A stretch of 64,000 bases of DNA from Streptomyces sp. ISL-100 (GCF_018614615.1 NZ_JAGGOK010000037.1:1-64000); one strand, 5' to 3'. Counted from the first letter of the stretch, positions 50,069 through 58,950 are shown. The notes: a model not told the origin generated them from the sequence alone. Numbers and translations are program-made.

Positions 50069-50599
50069 TTACTCGGCACCGCCCTGCTCGGCCTGCTTGG
50101 CACGAAGCGCCTCCGCGGTGCGGACGAACTTCGACGGAAGCGCCTTGAACAGCGAGGCAGTCTGGGACTGCTTGCCCTTCATCGCGCCCGCCAGCTTGGC
50201 GAGCAGAACCTCGCGGGACTCGAGGTCCGCGAGCTTCTTGATCTCATCGGCGGACAGCGCCTTACCGTCAAGGACACCGCCCTTGATGATCAGGTTGGGG
50301 TTCTCCTTGGCGAAGTCACGAAGACCCTTCGCCGACTCCACCGGGTCACCGGTGATGAAGGCAACCGCCGTCGGACCTGCGAACAGGTCGTCCAGCGTGT
50401 TGATCCCGGCCTCGTTGGCCGCAATCTTGGTCAGCGTGTTCTTCACCACGGCGTACTGGGCGTTCTCACCGAGCGAACGACGCAGCGTCTTGAGCTGCGC
50501 CACGGTGAGACCCCGGTACTCGGTCAGCACGGCGGCGTTCGAGCTACGGAACTGGTCCGCGAGCTCGGCTACCGCGGCAGCCTTGTCGGGCCTTGCCAT
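50069..50599 (-). CDS. rplJ: 50S ribosomal protein L10
   Basis: Stalk base protein of 176 aa, MARPDKAAAVAELADQFRSS, with YRGLTVAQLKTLRRSLGENA and VVKNTLTKIAA. The ATG at 50597-50599 was chosen as the family start; the open frame above it is the leader RNA. L10-L12 normally represses its own operon through that leader. Confidence 0.98.
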   Translation of the reverse strand: MARPDKAAAVAELADQFRSSNAAVLTEYRGLTVAQLKTLRRSLGENAQYAVVKNTLTKIAANEAGINTLDDLFAGPTAVAFITGDPVESAKGLRDFAKENPNLIIKGGVLDGKALSADEIKKLADLESREVLLAKLAGAMKGKQSQTASLFKALPSKFVRTAEALRAKQAEQGGAE

Positions 50600-50824
50600 A
50601 GAGCGTCGGCCTCCTTCCGGGTGATGAGGACCGCTCAGAAGGGGCTGGGCAAAACGAAACGCCCCGGCGCAGGCGCACGGGGCGTAGCTCGACCGGCTGT
50701 GCTTTCTAAAAAGCGCGTCCGGGAGCTCTCCACGACACCTACGCGGGTCGTCCGCACCTAGCGGATCCTTCGGCCACCGCACCTTCTTGCGAAGACACAG
50801 CAACGACCAGCGGTCTTTGGCTTC
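50600..50824 (-). ncRNA. rplJ (L10) leader RNA with attenuator-like hairpin
   Basis: A 225-nt leader follows a consensus-like promoter. Near its 3' end a GC-rich hairpin (50660-50684; cgccccg arms extended by gcgc/gcgc) is followed in sense by TTTCGTTTTG, an intrinsic-terminator layout upstream of the rplJ start. L10-binding leaders are the known regulators of this operon; the L10-binding fold itself was not modelled. Confidence 0.6.
50660..50684 (-). terminator. Attenuator-like terminator in the rplJ leader
   Basis: The stem-loop with a T-rich tail lies 61-85 nt before the rplJ start codon. Confidence 0.6.
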
Positions 50825-50830
50825 TGGGGA

Positions 50831-50860
50831 AGACTACGCGAACAGGTCAGCCACAAGCAA
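50831..50860 (-). promoter_or_regulatory. Sigma-70-like promoter for rplJ-rplL
   Basis: TTGCTT and TAGTCT on the minus strand are separated by 18 bp, immediately downstream of the rplA terminator. Confidence 0.6.
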
Positions 50861-50902
50861 ATCGGGCCCCGCGCCTCCCCGGGGGGAGGTACGGGGCCCG
50901 AT
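50861..50902 (-). terminator. Terminator after rplA
   Basis: Perfect 11-bp outer arms (atcgggccccg, cggggcccgat) carry an inner cctcccc/ggggagg stem. A TTTGCTT tail follows on the minus strand. Confidence 0.85.
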
Positions 50903-50945
50903 CAGAGCCACTCAGTGACCCGAGCCGTCAGGCTCGGCCCGGCCG

Positions 50946-51668
50946 TCAGACAGCGGCCGGGTCTTCCTCGACGAGGAGGTTACGCGTGCGGTTCTGGTCC
51001 AGCGGGATGCTGGGGCCCATCGTCGTGGCCAGGGCGGCCTTCTTGATGTAGCGGCCCTTGGCGGCGGACGGCTTGAGACGGAGGATCTCCTCCAGCGCCG
51101 CGGCGTAGTTCTCGACCAGCTTCGTCTCGTCGAAGGAGACCTTGCCGATGATGAAGTGCAGGTTCGAGTGCTTGTCGACGCGGAACTCGATCTTGCCGCC
51201 CTTGATGTCCGTGACAGCCTTCGCCACGTCCGGGGTGACCGTTCCGGTCTTCGGGTTCGGCATCAGACCACGCGGACCGAGCACGCGGCCGAGGCGGCCG
51301 ACCTTGCCCATGAGGTCCGGGGTGGCGACGACGGCGTCGAAGTCCAGACGACCCTTCGCGACCTCGTCGATGAGCTCGTCGGAGCCGACGATGTCGGCGC
51401 CGGCGGCCTCCGCGGCCGCAGCACGGTCACCGGTCGCGAAGACCAGGACCCGGGCGGTCTTGCCGGTGCCGTGCGGCAGGTTCACGGTGCCGCGGACCAT
51501 CTGGTCGGCCTTGCGCGGGTCGACACCCAGACGCATGGCGACCTCGACGGTGCCGTCGAACTTCGTGGTGGAGGTGTCCTTGGCGATACGGACGGCCTCG
51601 AGCGGGGCGTACAGACGCTCCCGGTCGATCTTCGCGTCCGCGCTGCGGAAGTTCTTGCTGCGCTTCAC
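50946..51668 (-). CDS. rplA: 50S ribosomal protein L1
   Basis: L1-stalk protein, 240 aa. It has MKRSKNFRSADAKIDRERLY, FATGDRAAAAEAAGADIVGS and GPRGLMPNPKTGTVTPDVAK. It is co-transcribed with rplK (105-bp gap). L1 is the usual translational repressor of this pair. Confidence 0.99.
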   Translation of the reverse strand: MKRSKNFRSADAKIDRERLYAPLEAVRIAKDTSTTKFDGTVEVAMRLGVDPRKADQMVRGTVNLPHGTGKTARVLVFATGDRAAAAEAAGADIVGSDELIDEVAKGRLDFDAVVATPDLMGKVGRLGRVLGPRGLMPNPKTGTVTPDVAKAVTDIKGGKIEFRVDKHSNLHFIIGKVSFDETKLVENYAAALEEILRLKPSAAKGRYIKKAALATTMGPSIPLDQNRTRNLLVEEDPAAV

Positions 51669-51773
51669 TTCTGCTCCTGTTGGCAGTTACACCATGCGGC
51701 TTCCGCCGCGTGGGAGATGGAGTCGTGGTGCGGACCAGCGCTTGGCCCTACCACTGAGGTGCTACGGGGACTT

Positions 51774-52208
51774 TCAGCCCTCGACCGTGATGCCCATGGA
51801 ACGGGCGGTGCCGGCGATGATCTTGTCCGCGGCGTCCAGGTCGTTGGCGTTCAGGTCGGGGAGCTTGACCGTCGAGATCTCGCGCACCTGAGCGGCGGTG
51901 AGCTTCGCGACCTTGGTCTTGTGGGGCTCGCCCGATCCCTTGTCCACACCTGCGGCCTTGAGGATCAGCTTGGCGGCCGGCGGGGTCTTCGTCACGAAGG
52001 TGAAGGAGCGGTCTTCGTAGACCGTGATCTCCACCGGCACGACCATGCCACGCTGCGACTCGGTCGCGGCGTTGTAGGCCTTGCAGAACTCCATGATGTT
52101 GACGCCGTGCTGGCCCAGCGCGGGGCCGACCGGCGGAGCCGGGTTGGCCGCGCCGGCGTTGATCTGGAGCTTGATAAGCCCCGTGACCTTCTTCTTCTTG
52201 GGAGGCAT
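51774..52208 (-). CDS. rplK: 50S ribosomal protein L11
   Basis: GTPase-centre protein of 144 aa, [20 protein letters not shown], with [20 protein letters not shown]. It is the docking site for thiopeptides and RelA. It lies after the nusG terminator, so it has its own promoter, not confidently located. Confidence 0.99.
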
Positions 52209-52309
52209 TGCTCTCTCCGGGTCCTAGTGAGAGTTTCCTGCCATCCGATCACCGGACGGAGGCATACCGCACAACGATAACGGGTATCGCGCTGCGGCTA
52301 AAAACCGAG

Positions 52310-52344
52310 CAGGTCAGACCGGCTGCGAGAGCCGATCTGACCTG
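52310..52344 (-). terminator. Intrinsic terminator after nusG
   Basis: 15-bp arms (caggtcagaccggct, agccgatctgacctg) with a 5-nt loop, then GGTTTTTAG on the minus strand. The imperfect pair is U.G in nusG-sense RNA. Confidence 0.85.
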
Positions 52345-52369
52345 GTCGGAAGCGTGAGTCCAGAGAAGA

Positions 52370-53248
52370 TCAGTTCTTCTGGATCTGGTCGAAGCTGAGC
52401 TCGACCGGGGTCTCGCGACCGAAGATCTCGACGAGGCCCTTGACCTTCTTGGAGTCGGCGTTGATCTCGTTGATCGTCGCCTGGAGGGTCGCGAAGGGGC
52501 CGTCGGTGACGGTGACCGAGTCGCCCACCTCGAAGTCCAGAACCTGGACCTCCATCTTGCGGCTGGGCGCCGGCTTGCCCTCGGCCTCGGCAGCCTCGCG
52601 GGCGGCCTTCTCCTCGGCCTCCGGGGCGAGCATCTTGACGATCTCGTCCAGGGTCAGCGGGTACGGGTCGTAGGCGTTGCCGACGAAGCCGGTGACGCCG
52701 GGGGTGTTGCGGACAACACCCCAGGACTCGTTGGTGAGGTCCATGCGGACCAGGACGTAACCGGGAAGCTTGTTCTGGCGGACGTTCTTGCGCTCGCCGT
52801 TCTTGATCTGAACGATCTCTTCCTCGGGGACTTCAGCCTGGTAGATGAATTCCTCGACGTTCAGCGAAACGGCGCGCTGCTCCAGGTTCGCCTTCACGCG
52901 CTTCTCGTACCCGGCGTACGTGTGGATGACGTACCACTCGCCCGGCAGGGTGCGGAGCTCCTCGCGGAGCGCGGCGATCGGGTCGGCCGGAGCCTCGGCC
53001 TCGACGGCCTCTTCCTCGGCATCCTCGGCGGACTCGACGTCTCCACCGGACTCGGCGTCGGCGTCGGCCTCGACGACATCCTCGTCGGACTCATCGGACT
53101 CAACGTGCACGGCGGACTCTTCCGCCGGCTCGCCCGCAGCGACGTCAGCAGCTTCCGCCTGGTCCTCGTCGGCCGCCTCGACGATGTCGAGCTGGTCCTC
53201 GGCGGACTCCTGCGACTCGATGGCGTCGTTCAGGTTCGGGTCAGACAC
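52370..53248 (-). CDS. nusG: Transcription termination/antitermination protein NusG
   Basis: Couples RNA polymerase to Rho or the ribosome. It is 292 aa. The first ~105 residues are a highly acidic low-complexity extension (AESGGDVESAEDAEEEAVEA), typical of Streptomyces NusG. The NGN domain starts near WYVIHTYAGYEKRVKANLEQ, and the KOW domain is FEVGDSVTVTDGPFATLQAT. It is downstream of secE in a 2-gene unit. Confidence 0.98.
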   Translation of the reverse strand: MSDPNLNDAIESQESAEDQLDIVEAADEDQAEAADVAAGEPAEESAVHVESDESDEDVVEADADAESGGDVESAEDAEEEAVEAEAPADPIAALREELRTLPGEWYVIHTYAGYEKRVKANLEQRAVSLNVEEFIYQAEVPEEEIVQIKNGERKNVRQNKLPGYVLVRMDLTNESWGVVRNTPGVTGFVGNAYDPYPLTLDEIVKMLAPEAEEKAAREAAEAEGKPAPSRKMEVQVLDFEVGDSVTVTDGPFATLQATINEINADSKKVKGLVEIFGRETPVELSFDQIQKN

Positions 53249-53321
53249 GGTGGCTGCTTCTTCCTGGATACATATGGGTGGAACGGCGAAAGGGGCGCCG
53301 GGTGGGGCGCCCTACGCGGGA

Positions 53322-53609
53322 TCAGCCGAAAACGTACTTGACGGCTCGGGCGAAGCCCATGTCGATCACGGTCACAATGCCGATCATGATGACGACGAAG
53401 ACAATCACCACGGTGGTGTACGTCGTCAGCTGGCTGCGCGTCGGCCATACGACCTTGCGCAGCTCTGCGACGATCTGACGGTAGAAGAGCGCGAGACGGC
53501 CCAGGGGGCCCTTCTTGCCGCGCTTGCCGCCTTTACGAGACTTCTTGCTGGAATCCGGCGTCTCGTCCTGGGCATCAGGCATGTCGATGGAGCCCACGGC
53601 GTCCGTCAC
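53322..53609 (-). CDS. secE: Protein translocase subunit SecE
   Basis: Stabilises SecY. It is 95 aa from a GTG start (TDAVGSIDMPDAQDETPDSS), with a basic region and one membrane helix (TYTTVVIVFVVIMIGIVTVI). The motif FYRQIVAELRKVVWPTRSQL is diagnostic. AGGTGAG lies upstream of the GTG; the longer open frame is not used. Confidence 0.97.
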   Translation of the reverse strand: MTDAVGSIDMPDAQDETPDSSKKSRKGGKRGKKGPLGRLALFYRQIVAELRKVVWPTRSQLTTYTTVVIVFVVIMIGIVTVIDMGFARAVKYVFG

Positions 53610-53715
53610 GCTACTCACCTGATTCCGGGTCGTGGCCGTGCCGCGCCCGGTGGAGCCGCACGGCAGTGCATAGAAGTACGTACATGCGCACACATCCTGG
53701 CGAAGACGTGTGTAG

Positions 53716-53788
53716 CAGGGCCGGAGGGACTTGAACCCCCAACCGCTGGTTTTGGAGACCAGTGCTCTACCAATTGAGCTACGACCCT
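53716..53788 (-). tRNA. tRNA-Trp (anticodon CCA)
   Basis: A 73-nt cloverleaf: 7-bp acceptor AGGGTCG/CGGCCCT, D arm, anticodon stem CTGGT/ACCAG with loop CTCCAAA (CCA anticodon), T arm with TTCAAGT. CCA is not encoded. It precedes secE-nusG, a common actinobacterial order. Confidence 0.97.
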
Positions 53789-53993
53789 TTGTGGTTCCCC
53801 CAACCTACCGCATCCGACCGGGTGCACGGAGTGCGCACGGAGGAGCTGGCGCTGAGGGGCCAACGACGAGTGAGTGTACGTGCTCACAAGCCCGGCGTCG
53901 AACAGATACGGCCTGACCACTTCCGGTCCGCGCGGTGTCCGCCCTGCGGGATCCGTGTGCTGAGCGGGTTTGCGGTCTGGGACGATGGCCCGC

Positions 53994-55220
53994 ATGAGCG
54001 CTGCAACTCCTCCCACCGAGCGCCGGGTCTCAGCCCGAATCGGCGCGATTTCCGAGTCCGCAACCCTTGCCGTGGACGCCAAGGCCAAGGCCCTGAAGGC
54101 CGCCGGCCGACCGGTCATCGGCTTCGGCGCGGGCGAGCCCGACTTCCCTACGCCCGGCTACATCGTCGAGGCCGCGATCGAGGCCTGCCGCAACCCGAAG
54201 TACCACCGCTACACGCCGGCCGGCGGGCTCCCCGAGCTCCGGGCCGCGATCGCCACGAAGACGCTGCGTGACTCCGGTTACGAGGTGGACGCCTCTCAGG
54301 TCCTGGTCACCAACGGCGGCAAGCAGGCCATCTACGAGGCGTTCGCCGCGATCCTGGATCCGGGCGACGAGGTCATCGTCCCGGCGCCGTACTGGACGAC
54401 GTACCCCGAGTCGATCCGTCTCGCCGGCGGTGTCCCGGTCGACGTAGTGGCCGACGAGTCCACCGGCTACCGGGTCTCCGTCGAGCAGCTCGAAGCGGCC
54501 CGTACGGACAAGACCAAGGTCGTCCTCTTCGTCTCCCCGTCCAACCCGACCGGCGCGGTCTACACCGAGGCCGAGACCGAGGCCATCGGCCGCTGGGCCG
54601 TCGAGCACGGCCTGTGGGTGCTGACGGACGAGATCTACGAGCACCTGGTCTACGGCGACGCCGCCGCCGTCTCCCTCCCGGCCGTCCTGCCGGAGCTGCG
54701 GGACAAGTGCATCGTGGTCAACGGTGTGGCCAAGACGTACGCGATGACCGGCTGGCGGGTCGGGTGGATGATCGGCCCGAAGGACGTCATCAAGGCCGCG
54801 GCCAACCTCCAGTCGCACGCCACCTCGAACGTCTCCAACGTGGCGCAGATCGCGGCGCTGGCCGCCGTCTCCGGGAACCTGGACGCGGTCGCCGAGATGG
54901 GCTCCGCGTTCGACCGCCGCCGCAAGACGATCGTGCGGATGCTCAACGAGATCAACGGCGTCGTCTGCCCGGAGCCGGAGGGCGCGTTCTACGTGTACCC
55001 CTCGGTCAAGGGGCTGCTGGGCAAGGAGATCCGTGGCAAGCGCCCGAAGACCTCGGTCGAGCTGGCCGCGCTGATCCTCGACGAGGTCGAGGTGGCGGTC
55101 GTTCCCGGCGAGGCGTTCGGTACGCCGGGTTACCTGCGGCTCTCGTACGCGCTGGGCGACGAGGACCTGGCCGAGGGCGTGTCGCGGATGCAGAAGCTGC
55201 TGGCCGAGGCCCGCGACTGA
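53994..55220 (+). CDS. Class I aspartate aminotransferase
   Basis: PLP-dependent transaminase, 408 aa from ATG 53994 (MSAATPPTERRVSARIGAIS). Conserved: GFGAGEPDFPTPGYI, FVSPSNPTGAVY, TDEIYEHLVYGD, and NGVAKTYAMTGWRVG with the PLP lysine. Subgroup Ib length and motifs fit AspC. An ATG 24 bp upstream (MRSGTMAR) is less likely. It lies alone next to tRNA-Trp. Confidence 0.93.
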   Translation: MSAATPPTERRVSARIGAISESATLAVDAKAKALKAAGRPVIGFGAGEPDFPTPGYIVEAAIEACRNPKYHRYTPAGGLPELRAAIATKTLRDSGYEVDASQVLVTNGGKQAIYEAFAAILDPGDEVIVPAPYWTTYPESIRLAGGVPVDVVADESTGYRVSVEQLEAARTDKTKVVLFVSPSNPTGAVYTEAETEAIGRWAVEHGLWVLTDEIYEHLVYGDAAAVSLPAVLPELRDKCIVVNGVAKTYAMTGWRVGWMIGPKDVIKAAANLQSHATSNVSNVAQIAALAAVSGNLDAVAEMGSAFDRRRKTIVRMLNEINGVVCPEPEGAFYVYPSVKGLLGKEIRGKRPKTSVELAALILDEVEVAVVPGEAFGTPGYLRLSYALGDEDLAEGVSRMQKLLAEARD

Positions 55221-55344
55221 GCACCTGCTACGTGAGTGGATGACGGGCTCCCGGCTGCTGCCGGGTTCCGTTTCTGCGTTCGGGGAAGTACTCGTTCGGG
55301 CAAAGACGCTTCCGGGCGGCAGTCGCGTGCGGCAGGATCTTGGG

Positions 55345-56364
55345 ATGTTGAGTGCGCGCGATGTCCGACTGCTGCCGAAGGCCCATCTGCATCTGCATTT
55401 CACCGGGTCGATGCGGCCAGGCACGCTTCTCGATCTGGCCGACAAGTACGGCGTACACCTGCCGGAAGCGCTGACGAGCGGGGAGCCGCCGAAGCTGCGG
55501 GCGACCGACGAGCGCGGCTGGTTCCGTTTTCAGCGGCTGTACGACGCCGCCAGGGCGTGTCTGCGCGAGCCCGAGGACATCCAGCGGCTGGTGCGCGAGG
55601 CGGCCGAGGAGGATGTGCGGGACGGCTCGGGGTGGCTGGAGATCCAGGTCGATCCGACGTCGTACGCGCCGATGCTGGGTGGCCTGATTCCGGCCCTGGA
55701 GATCATCCTGGACGCGGTGGACAGCGCGTCGCGGGAGACCGGGCTGGGGATGCGGGTGCTGGTCGCGGCGAACCGGATGAAGCACCCGCTGGACGCGCGC
55801 ACCCTGGCGCGGCTCGCCGTGCGGTACGCGGACCGCGGGATCGTCGGCTTCGGGCTCTCCAACGACGAGCGCAGGGGCATGGCAAGGGATTTCGACCGTG
55901 CCTTCGCGATCGCGCGGGAGGGCGGGCTGCTCGCGGCGCCGCACGGCGGGGAGCTGACCGGGCCCGCGTCCGTACGGGACTGCCTGGACGATCTGCGCGC
56001 GACGCGGATCGGGCACGGCGTACGGGCAGCGGAGGACCCGCGGCTGTTGCGGAAGCTGGCTGAAAAGGGCGTGACCTGCGAGGTGTGTCCGGCCTCGAAT
56101 GTGGCGCTCGGCGTGTACGAGAAGCCCGAGGACGTGCCACTGCGGACGCTGTACGACGCCGGGGTGCCGATGGCGCTGGGCGCGGACGACCCACTGCTGT
56201 TCGGGTCGCGGCTGGCGGCGCAGTACGAGCTGGCGCGACGCCACCACGGGTTCACGGATACCGAGCTGGCGGAGCTGGCGCGGCAGTCGGTGCGCGGTTC
56301 GGCCGCGCCCGACGACGTACAGGCCAAGCTGCTGGCGGGAATCGACCATTGGCTCGCCGGCTAG
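55345..56364 (+). CDS. add: Adenosine deaminase-like protein
   Basis: Hydrolyses adenosine to inosine in the family. It is 339 aa from MLSARDVRLLPKAHLHLHFT. The metal HxHxH is HLHLH, with FGLSNDERR, AAPHGGELTGP, RIGHGVRAAEDP and the catalytic LGADDPLLFG. The usual KAELHxH leader is AHLHLHF here, as in other Streptomyces members, so the exact substrate could differ. A CAGGAT box 6 nt before the ATG suggests a leaderless mRNA. The stop overlaps the convergent TetR gene by 4 bp. Confidence 0.85.
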   Translation: MLSARDVRLLPKAHLHLHFTGSMRPGTLLDLADKYGVHLPEALTSGEPPKLRATDERGWFRFQRLYDAARACLREPEDIQRLVREAAEEDVRDGSGWLEIQVDPTSYAPMLGGLIPALEIILDAVDSASRETGLGMRVLVAANRMKHPLDARTLARLAVRYADRGIVGFGLSNDERRGMARDFDRAFAIAREGGLLAAPHGGELTGPASVRDCLDDLRATRIGHGVRAAEDPRLLRKLAEKGVTCEVCPASNVALGVYEKPEDVPLRTLYDAGVPMALGADDPLLFGSRLAAQYELARRHHGFTDTELAELARQSVRGSAAPDDVQAKLLAGIDHWLAG

Positions 56365-56954
56365 CCGATTCCTCTCAGCAGGGTGCGGGCGAGGGCGGCG
56401 GCGAACTCGTCGACGGACTGCGGGGGCGTCTTGCCGATGGTCGCGTCATAGGCGAAGGCGCGTTGCGCGCAGGCGCCGAGGAGCAGTGAGGCGGCCGCGA
56501 AGGTGTCGGCGTCGGGGCTGATGCGGCCGGCTTCGCGTTCGGCGCGCAGGTAGGTGTCGAGGCCCTCGATGGGCGTGTGGGGGCCCGTGCCCATCTCCTG
56601 CAATACGTCGTCGTGGCGGCGCTTGAGCTTGGTCTCGGCGTACAGCGAGGCGCCGATCGGGAAGCTCTCCGCGTAGAAGTGGGCGGCCTGACGGGCGATC
56701 TCGGTGAGGTTCTCCTCGACGGACCGCTCCCCCGGGTCGGCGAGGAGGCGGTGGAGGAGCGGGCCGAGCTCGGGCAGGCGTTCCTTCAGCACGCTCACAA
56801 AGATTTCTTCCTTGCTGGCGAAGTGTTTGTAGAGCGCGGCCTCCGAGCACTCGGCGGCGCGGGCGATCTCCTTGGTGGTGGTACGGGCCAGGCCGATGGT
56901 GCGCATCAGCTCGTGGGAGGCGTCGAGGATCCGTTCTCGGGCCGGCTTCTGCAT
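56361..56954 (-). CDS. TetR-family transcriptional regulator
   Basis: A 197-aa repressor from ATG 56952-56954 (MQKPARERILDASHELMRTI). The N-terminal HTH is TTTKEIARAAECSEAALYKH. The C-terminal ligand domain is not assigned. It is divergent from the NAD(P)-binding gene at 57052; two TGAGTG-type inverted repeats in the 97-bp gap are likely its operators. Confidence 0.92.
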   Translation of the reverse strand: MQKPARERILDASHELMRTIGLARTTTKEIARAAECSEAALYKHFASKEEIFVSVLKERLPELGPLLHRLLADPGERSVEENLTEIARQAAHFYAESFPIGASLYAETKLKRRHDDVLQEMGTGPHTPIEGLDTYLRAEREAGRISPDADTFAAASLLLGACAQRAFAYDATIGKTPPQSVDEFAAALARTLLRGIG

Positions 56955-56978
56955 CTGCGCTCCAAGAAGGCTTGACGG

Positions 56979-56996
56979 GTGAGTGAGCACTCACCC
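56979..56996. promoter_or_regulatory. TetR operator (perfect palindrome)
   Basis: ggtgagtg-ag-cactcacc, an 18-bp perfect inverted repeat in the gap between the TetR gene and the NAD(P)-binding gene. Confidence 0.7.
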
Positions 56997-57013
56997 ACTC
57001 TGGTGGGACGTGT

Positions 57014-57031
57014 AGTGAGTGAATACTTACC
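57014..57031. promoter_or_regulatory. Second TetR operator-like site
   Basis: agtgagtg-aa-tacttacc resembles the site at 56979 in its left half and is imperfect in its right half. It lies near the start of the plus-strand gene. Confidence 0.5.
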
Positions 57032-57051
57032 CACCTGGGGAGGGGTACGCA

Positions 57052-57690
57052 ATGAAGATCGCTGTTTTCGGCGCGACCGGCGGCATCGGACAGGAGATCG
57101 TCAAGCAGGCGCTGGCCGCCGGACACAGCGTCACCGCGGTAGTGCGCGACCCGGCGCGGTTCAGGGTTACCGGGCGGGGCCTGGAGGTCTTCACGGCGCA
57201 GCTGGGCGACGGCGACGCGGAGGCGCTGCGGCCGGCGGTCGCGGGGCGGGACGCGGTGCTGTCCGGTCTGGGGGCGCGCACCCGCAAGGACGCGGGTATG
57301 GCCGCCGCCCTCACGCGCCCGGTGCTGCAGGCGATGGAGGCGGAGGGTACGCGACGGCTGCTGACGGTCAGCGCGGCTCCGCTCGGGCCGGTGCCGGAGC
57401 GTCAGCCGCTCGTGGACCGCGTCTCGCTGGCCGTGATCAACGCGGTCCTGAAGGACATCTACGCGGATCTTCGGGTCATGGAGGCGGAGCTGGCGCGGTC
57501 GGCGACGGACTGGACGTTGGTACGGCCGCCGAAACTGACGGATGGGCCGCTGACGGGTACGTACCGGAAGGTGGTCGGCGGCAGTCCGCGCAGTGGCAGG
57601 ACAATCGCACGCGCCGATGTGGCGCACGCGATGCTGGCGATGCTGGACGACCCGGCGACGGTTGGGCGGGGGGTGGGTGTCGCGTACTAG
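57052..57690 (+). CDS. NAD(P)-binding atypical SDR (NmrA/BVR-B-like)
   Basis: A 212-aa protein with a Rossmann motif at the start, MKIAVFGATGGIGQEIVKQA. Further motifs are VVRDPARF and TLVRPPKLTDGP. It lacks the classical YxxxK pair in a clear position, so it fits the atypical SDR group. GGGGAGGGG lies 5 nt before the ATG. It is divergent from the TetR gene and probably its target. Confidence 0.85.
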   Translation: MKIAVFGATGGIGQEIVKQALAAGHSVTAVVRDPARFRVTGRGLEVFTAQLGDGDAEALRPAVAGRDAVLSGLGARTRKDAGMAAALTRPVLQAMEAEGTRRLLTVSAAPLGPVPERQPLVDRVSLAVINAVLKDIYADLRVMEAELARSATDWTLVRPPKLTDGPLTGTYRKVVGGSPRSGRTIARADVAHAMLAMLDDPATVGRGVGVAY

Positions 57691-57714
57691 GCGGGTGCGT
57701 GTGTCCCTGCGGGG

Positions 57715-57850
57715 CTATTTCCCCACCCCGCCCTTCCCGAACTGGGGGCAGGCTCCCAGCCCCCAGCCCCCAGAGCACAGACGCTGCCCTGCGGGCGTGT
57801 CCTCAAGGCGCCGGACGGGCTGGATTTGCCCGCAGGTTGCGGGAAGGGCA
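57715..57850. repeat. Composite dispersed intergenic repeat
   Basis: Between the SDR gene and murB. It contains ctatttccccaccccgccc, gggggcaggctcccagccccc-type inverted repeats and the cctcaaggcgccggacggg block shared with 12330-12390. From memory this composite is very common in Streptomyces intergenic regions. No gene is seen. Confidence 0.7.
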
Positions 57851-57879
57851 GCGGGGAAAGCTCCGCAGGCAGCCCGCGG

Positions 57880-58935
57880 CTACAGGCTGACGCCCACCGT
57901 CACCGGCTCGTTCACCAAGGTCACCCCGAACGCCTCGCGCACCCCGCCCACAACCTCGCGCGCAAGCGCCAGCAGATCCTCGGTCGTGGCCTCACCCCGG
58001 TTGGTGAGAGCCAGCGTGTGCTTCGTGGAGATCCGGGCCGGCCCCGACCCGTACCCCTTCGTGAAGCCCGCCTTGTCGATCAGCCAGGCCGCGGACGTCT
58101 TGGTCCTGCCGTCACCCACCGGGAACGCCGGCGGCGCCACATCGGCGCCGAGCCTCTCCCCCACGCGGGCGACAAAGGCGGCGTACTCCTCGGCCGTCAG
58201 GATCGGGTTGGTGAAGAAGGAACCCGCCGACCATGTGTCGTGGTCCTCCGGGTCCAGGACCATGCCCTTGCCCGCGCGCAGCTTCAGCACAGTCTCGCGG
58301 GCGACGGCGGCGGGTACGCGCTCGCCGGCTTCGACGCCGAGGGTCCGCGCGGTCTCGGGGTACTTGATCGGCGCGGACATGCCGTCCGCGTCCTCCAGGG
58401 CGAGGCGGACCCGCAGGACGACAAAGCGGTCGGGGTGCTGTTTGAAGCGGCTGTGGCGGTACGAGAAGTCGCACTCGGCGGCGAGGATGGTGACCGTCTC
58501 CCCCGCGCGGCGGTCGTAGGCCACCACCTCGGTGATGACGCCGGAAACCTCCTGGCCGTACGCGCCGACGTTCTGGATCGGGGTCGCGCCGGCCGAGCCG
58601 GGGATGCCCGCCAGGCACTCGACGCCCGCGAGGCCCGCTTCGACAGTGCGGGCGACGGCGTCCGTCCAGACCTCGCCGGCGGCCAGTTCCAGCGACGTAC
58701 CGTCCAGGTCGAAGCCGGTGGTCGCGATGCGCAGGGCGGTGCCGTCGAAGCCCTTGTCGCCGATGACGAGGTTGCTTCCGCCGCCGATGACGAGCAGCGG
58801 GGTGCCGGCCGCATCGGCCTCGCGGACAGTGGCGATCACCTCGTCGTCGGTGGTGGCCGTGACGAGACGGGTCGCTGGGCCGCCGAGCCGGAAGGTGGTC
58901 AGGGGGGCGAGGGGGGCGTCGTGGAGTTCCTGCAC
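57880..58935 (-). CDS. murB: UDP-N-acetylenolpyruvoylglucosamine reductase
   Basis: FAD enzyme making UDP-MurNAc from UDP-GlcNAc-enolpyruvate. It is 351 aa from a GTG (QELHDAPLAPLTTFRLGGPA). LLVIGGGSNLVIGDKGF and CLAGIPGSAGATPIQNVGAYGQE are FAD and substrate motifs; the catalytic Ser is in the SAGSFFTNPI loop. No good ribosome site precedes the GTG; TACGCT at 58943-58948 suggests a leaderless transcript. It completes the UDP-GlcNAc to MurNAc pathway with glmS/glmM. Confidence 0.96.
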   Translation of the reverse strand: MQELHDAPLAPLTTFRLGGPATRLVTATTDDEVIATVREADAAGTPLLVIGGGSNLVIGDKGFDGTALRIATTGFDLDGTSLELAAGEVWTDAVARTVEAGLAGVECLAGIPGSAGATPIQNVGAYGQEVSGVITEVVAYDRRAGETVTILAAECDFSYRHSRFKQHPDRFVVLRVRLALEDADGMSAPIKYPETARTLGVEAGERVPAAVARETVLKLRAGKGMVLDPEDHDTWSAGSFFTNPILTAEEYAAFVARVGERLGADVAPPAFPVGDGRTKTSAAWLIDKAGFTKGYGSGPARISTKHTLALTNRGEATTEDLLALAREVVGGVREAFGVTLVNEPVTVGVSL

Positions 58936-58950
58936 GGGGACAAGCGTACG

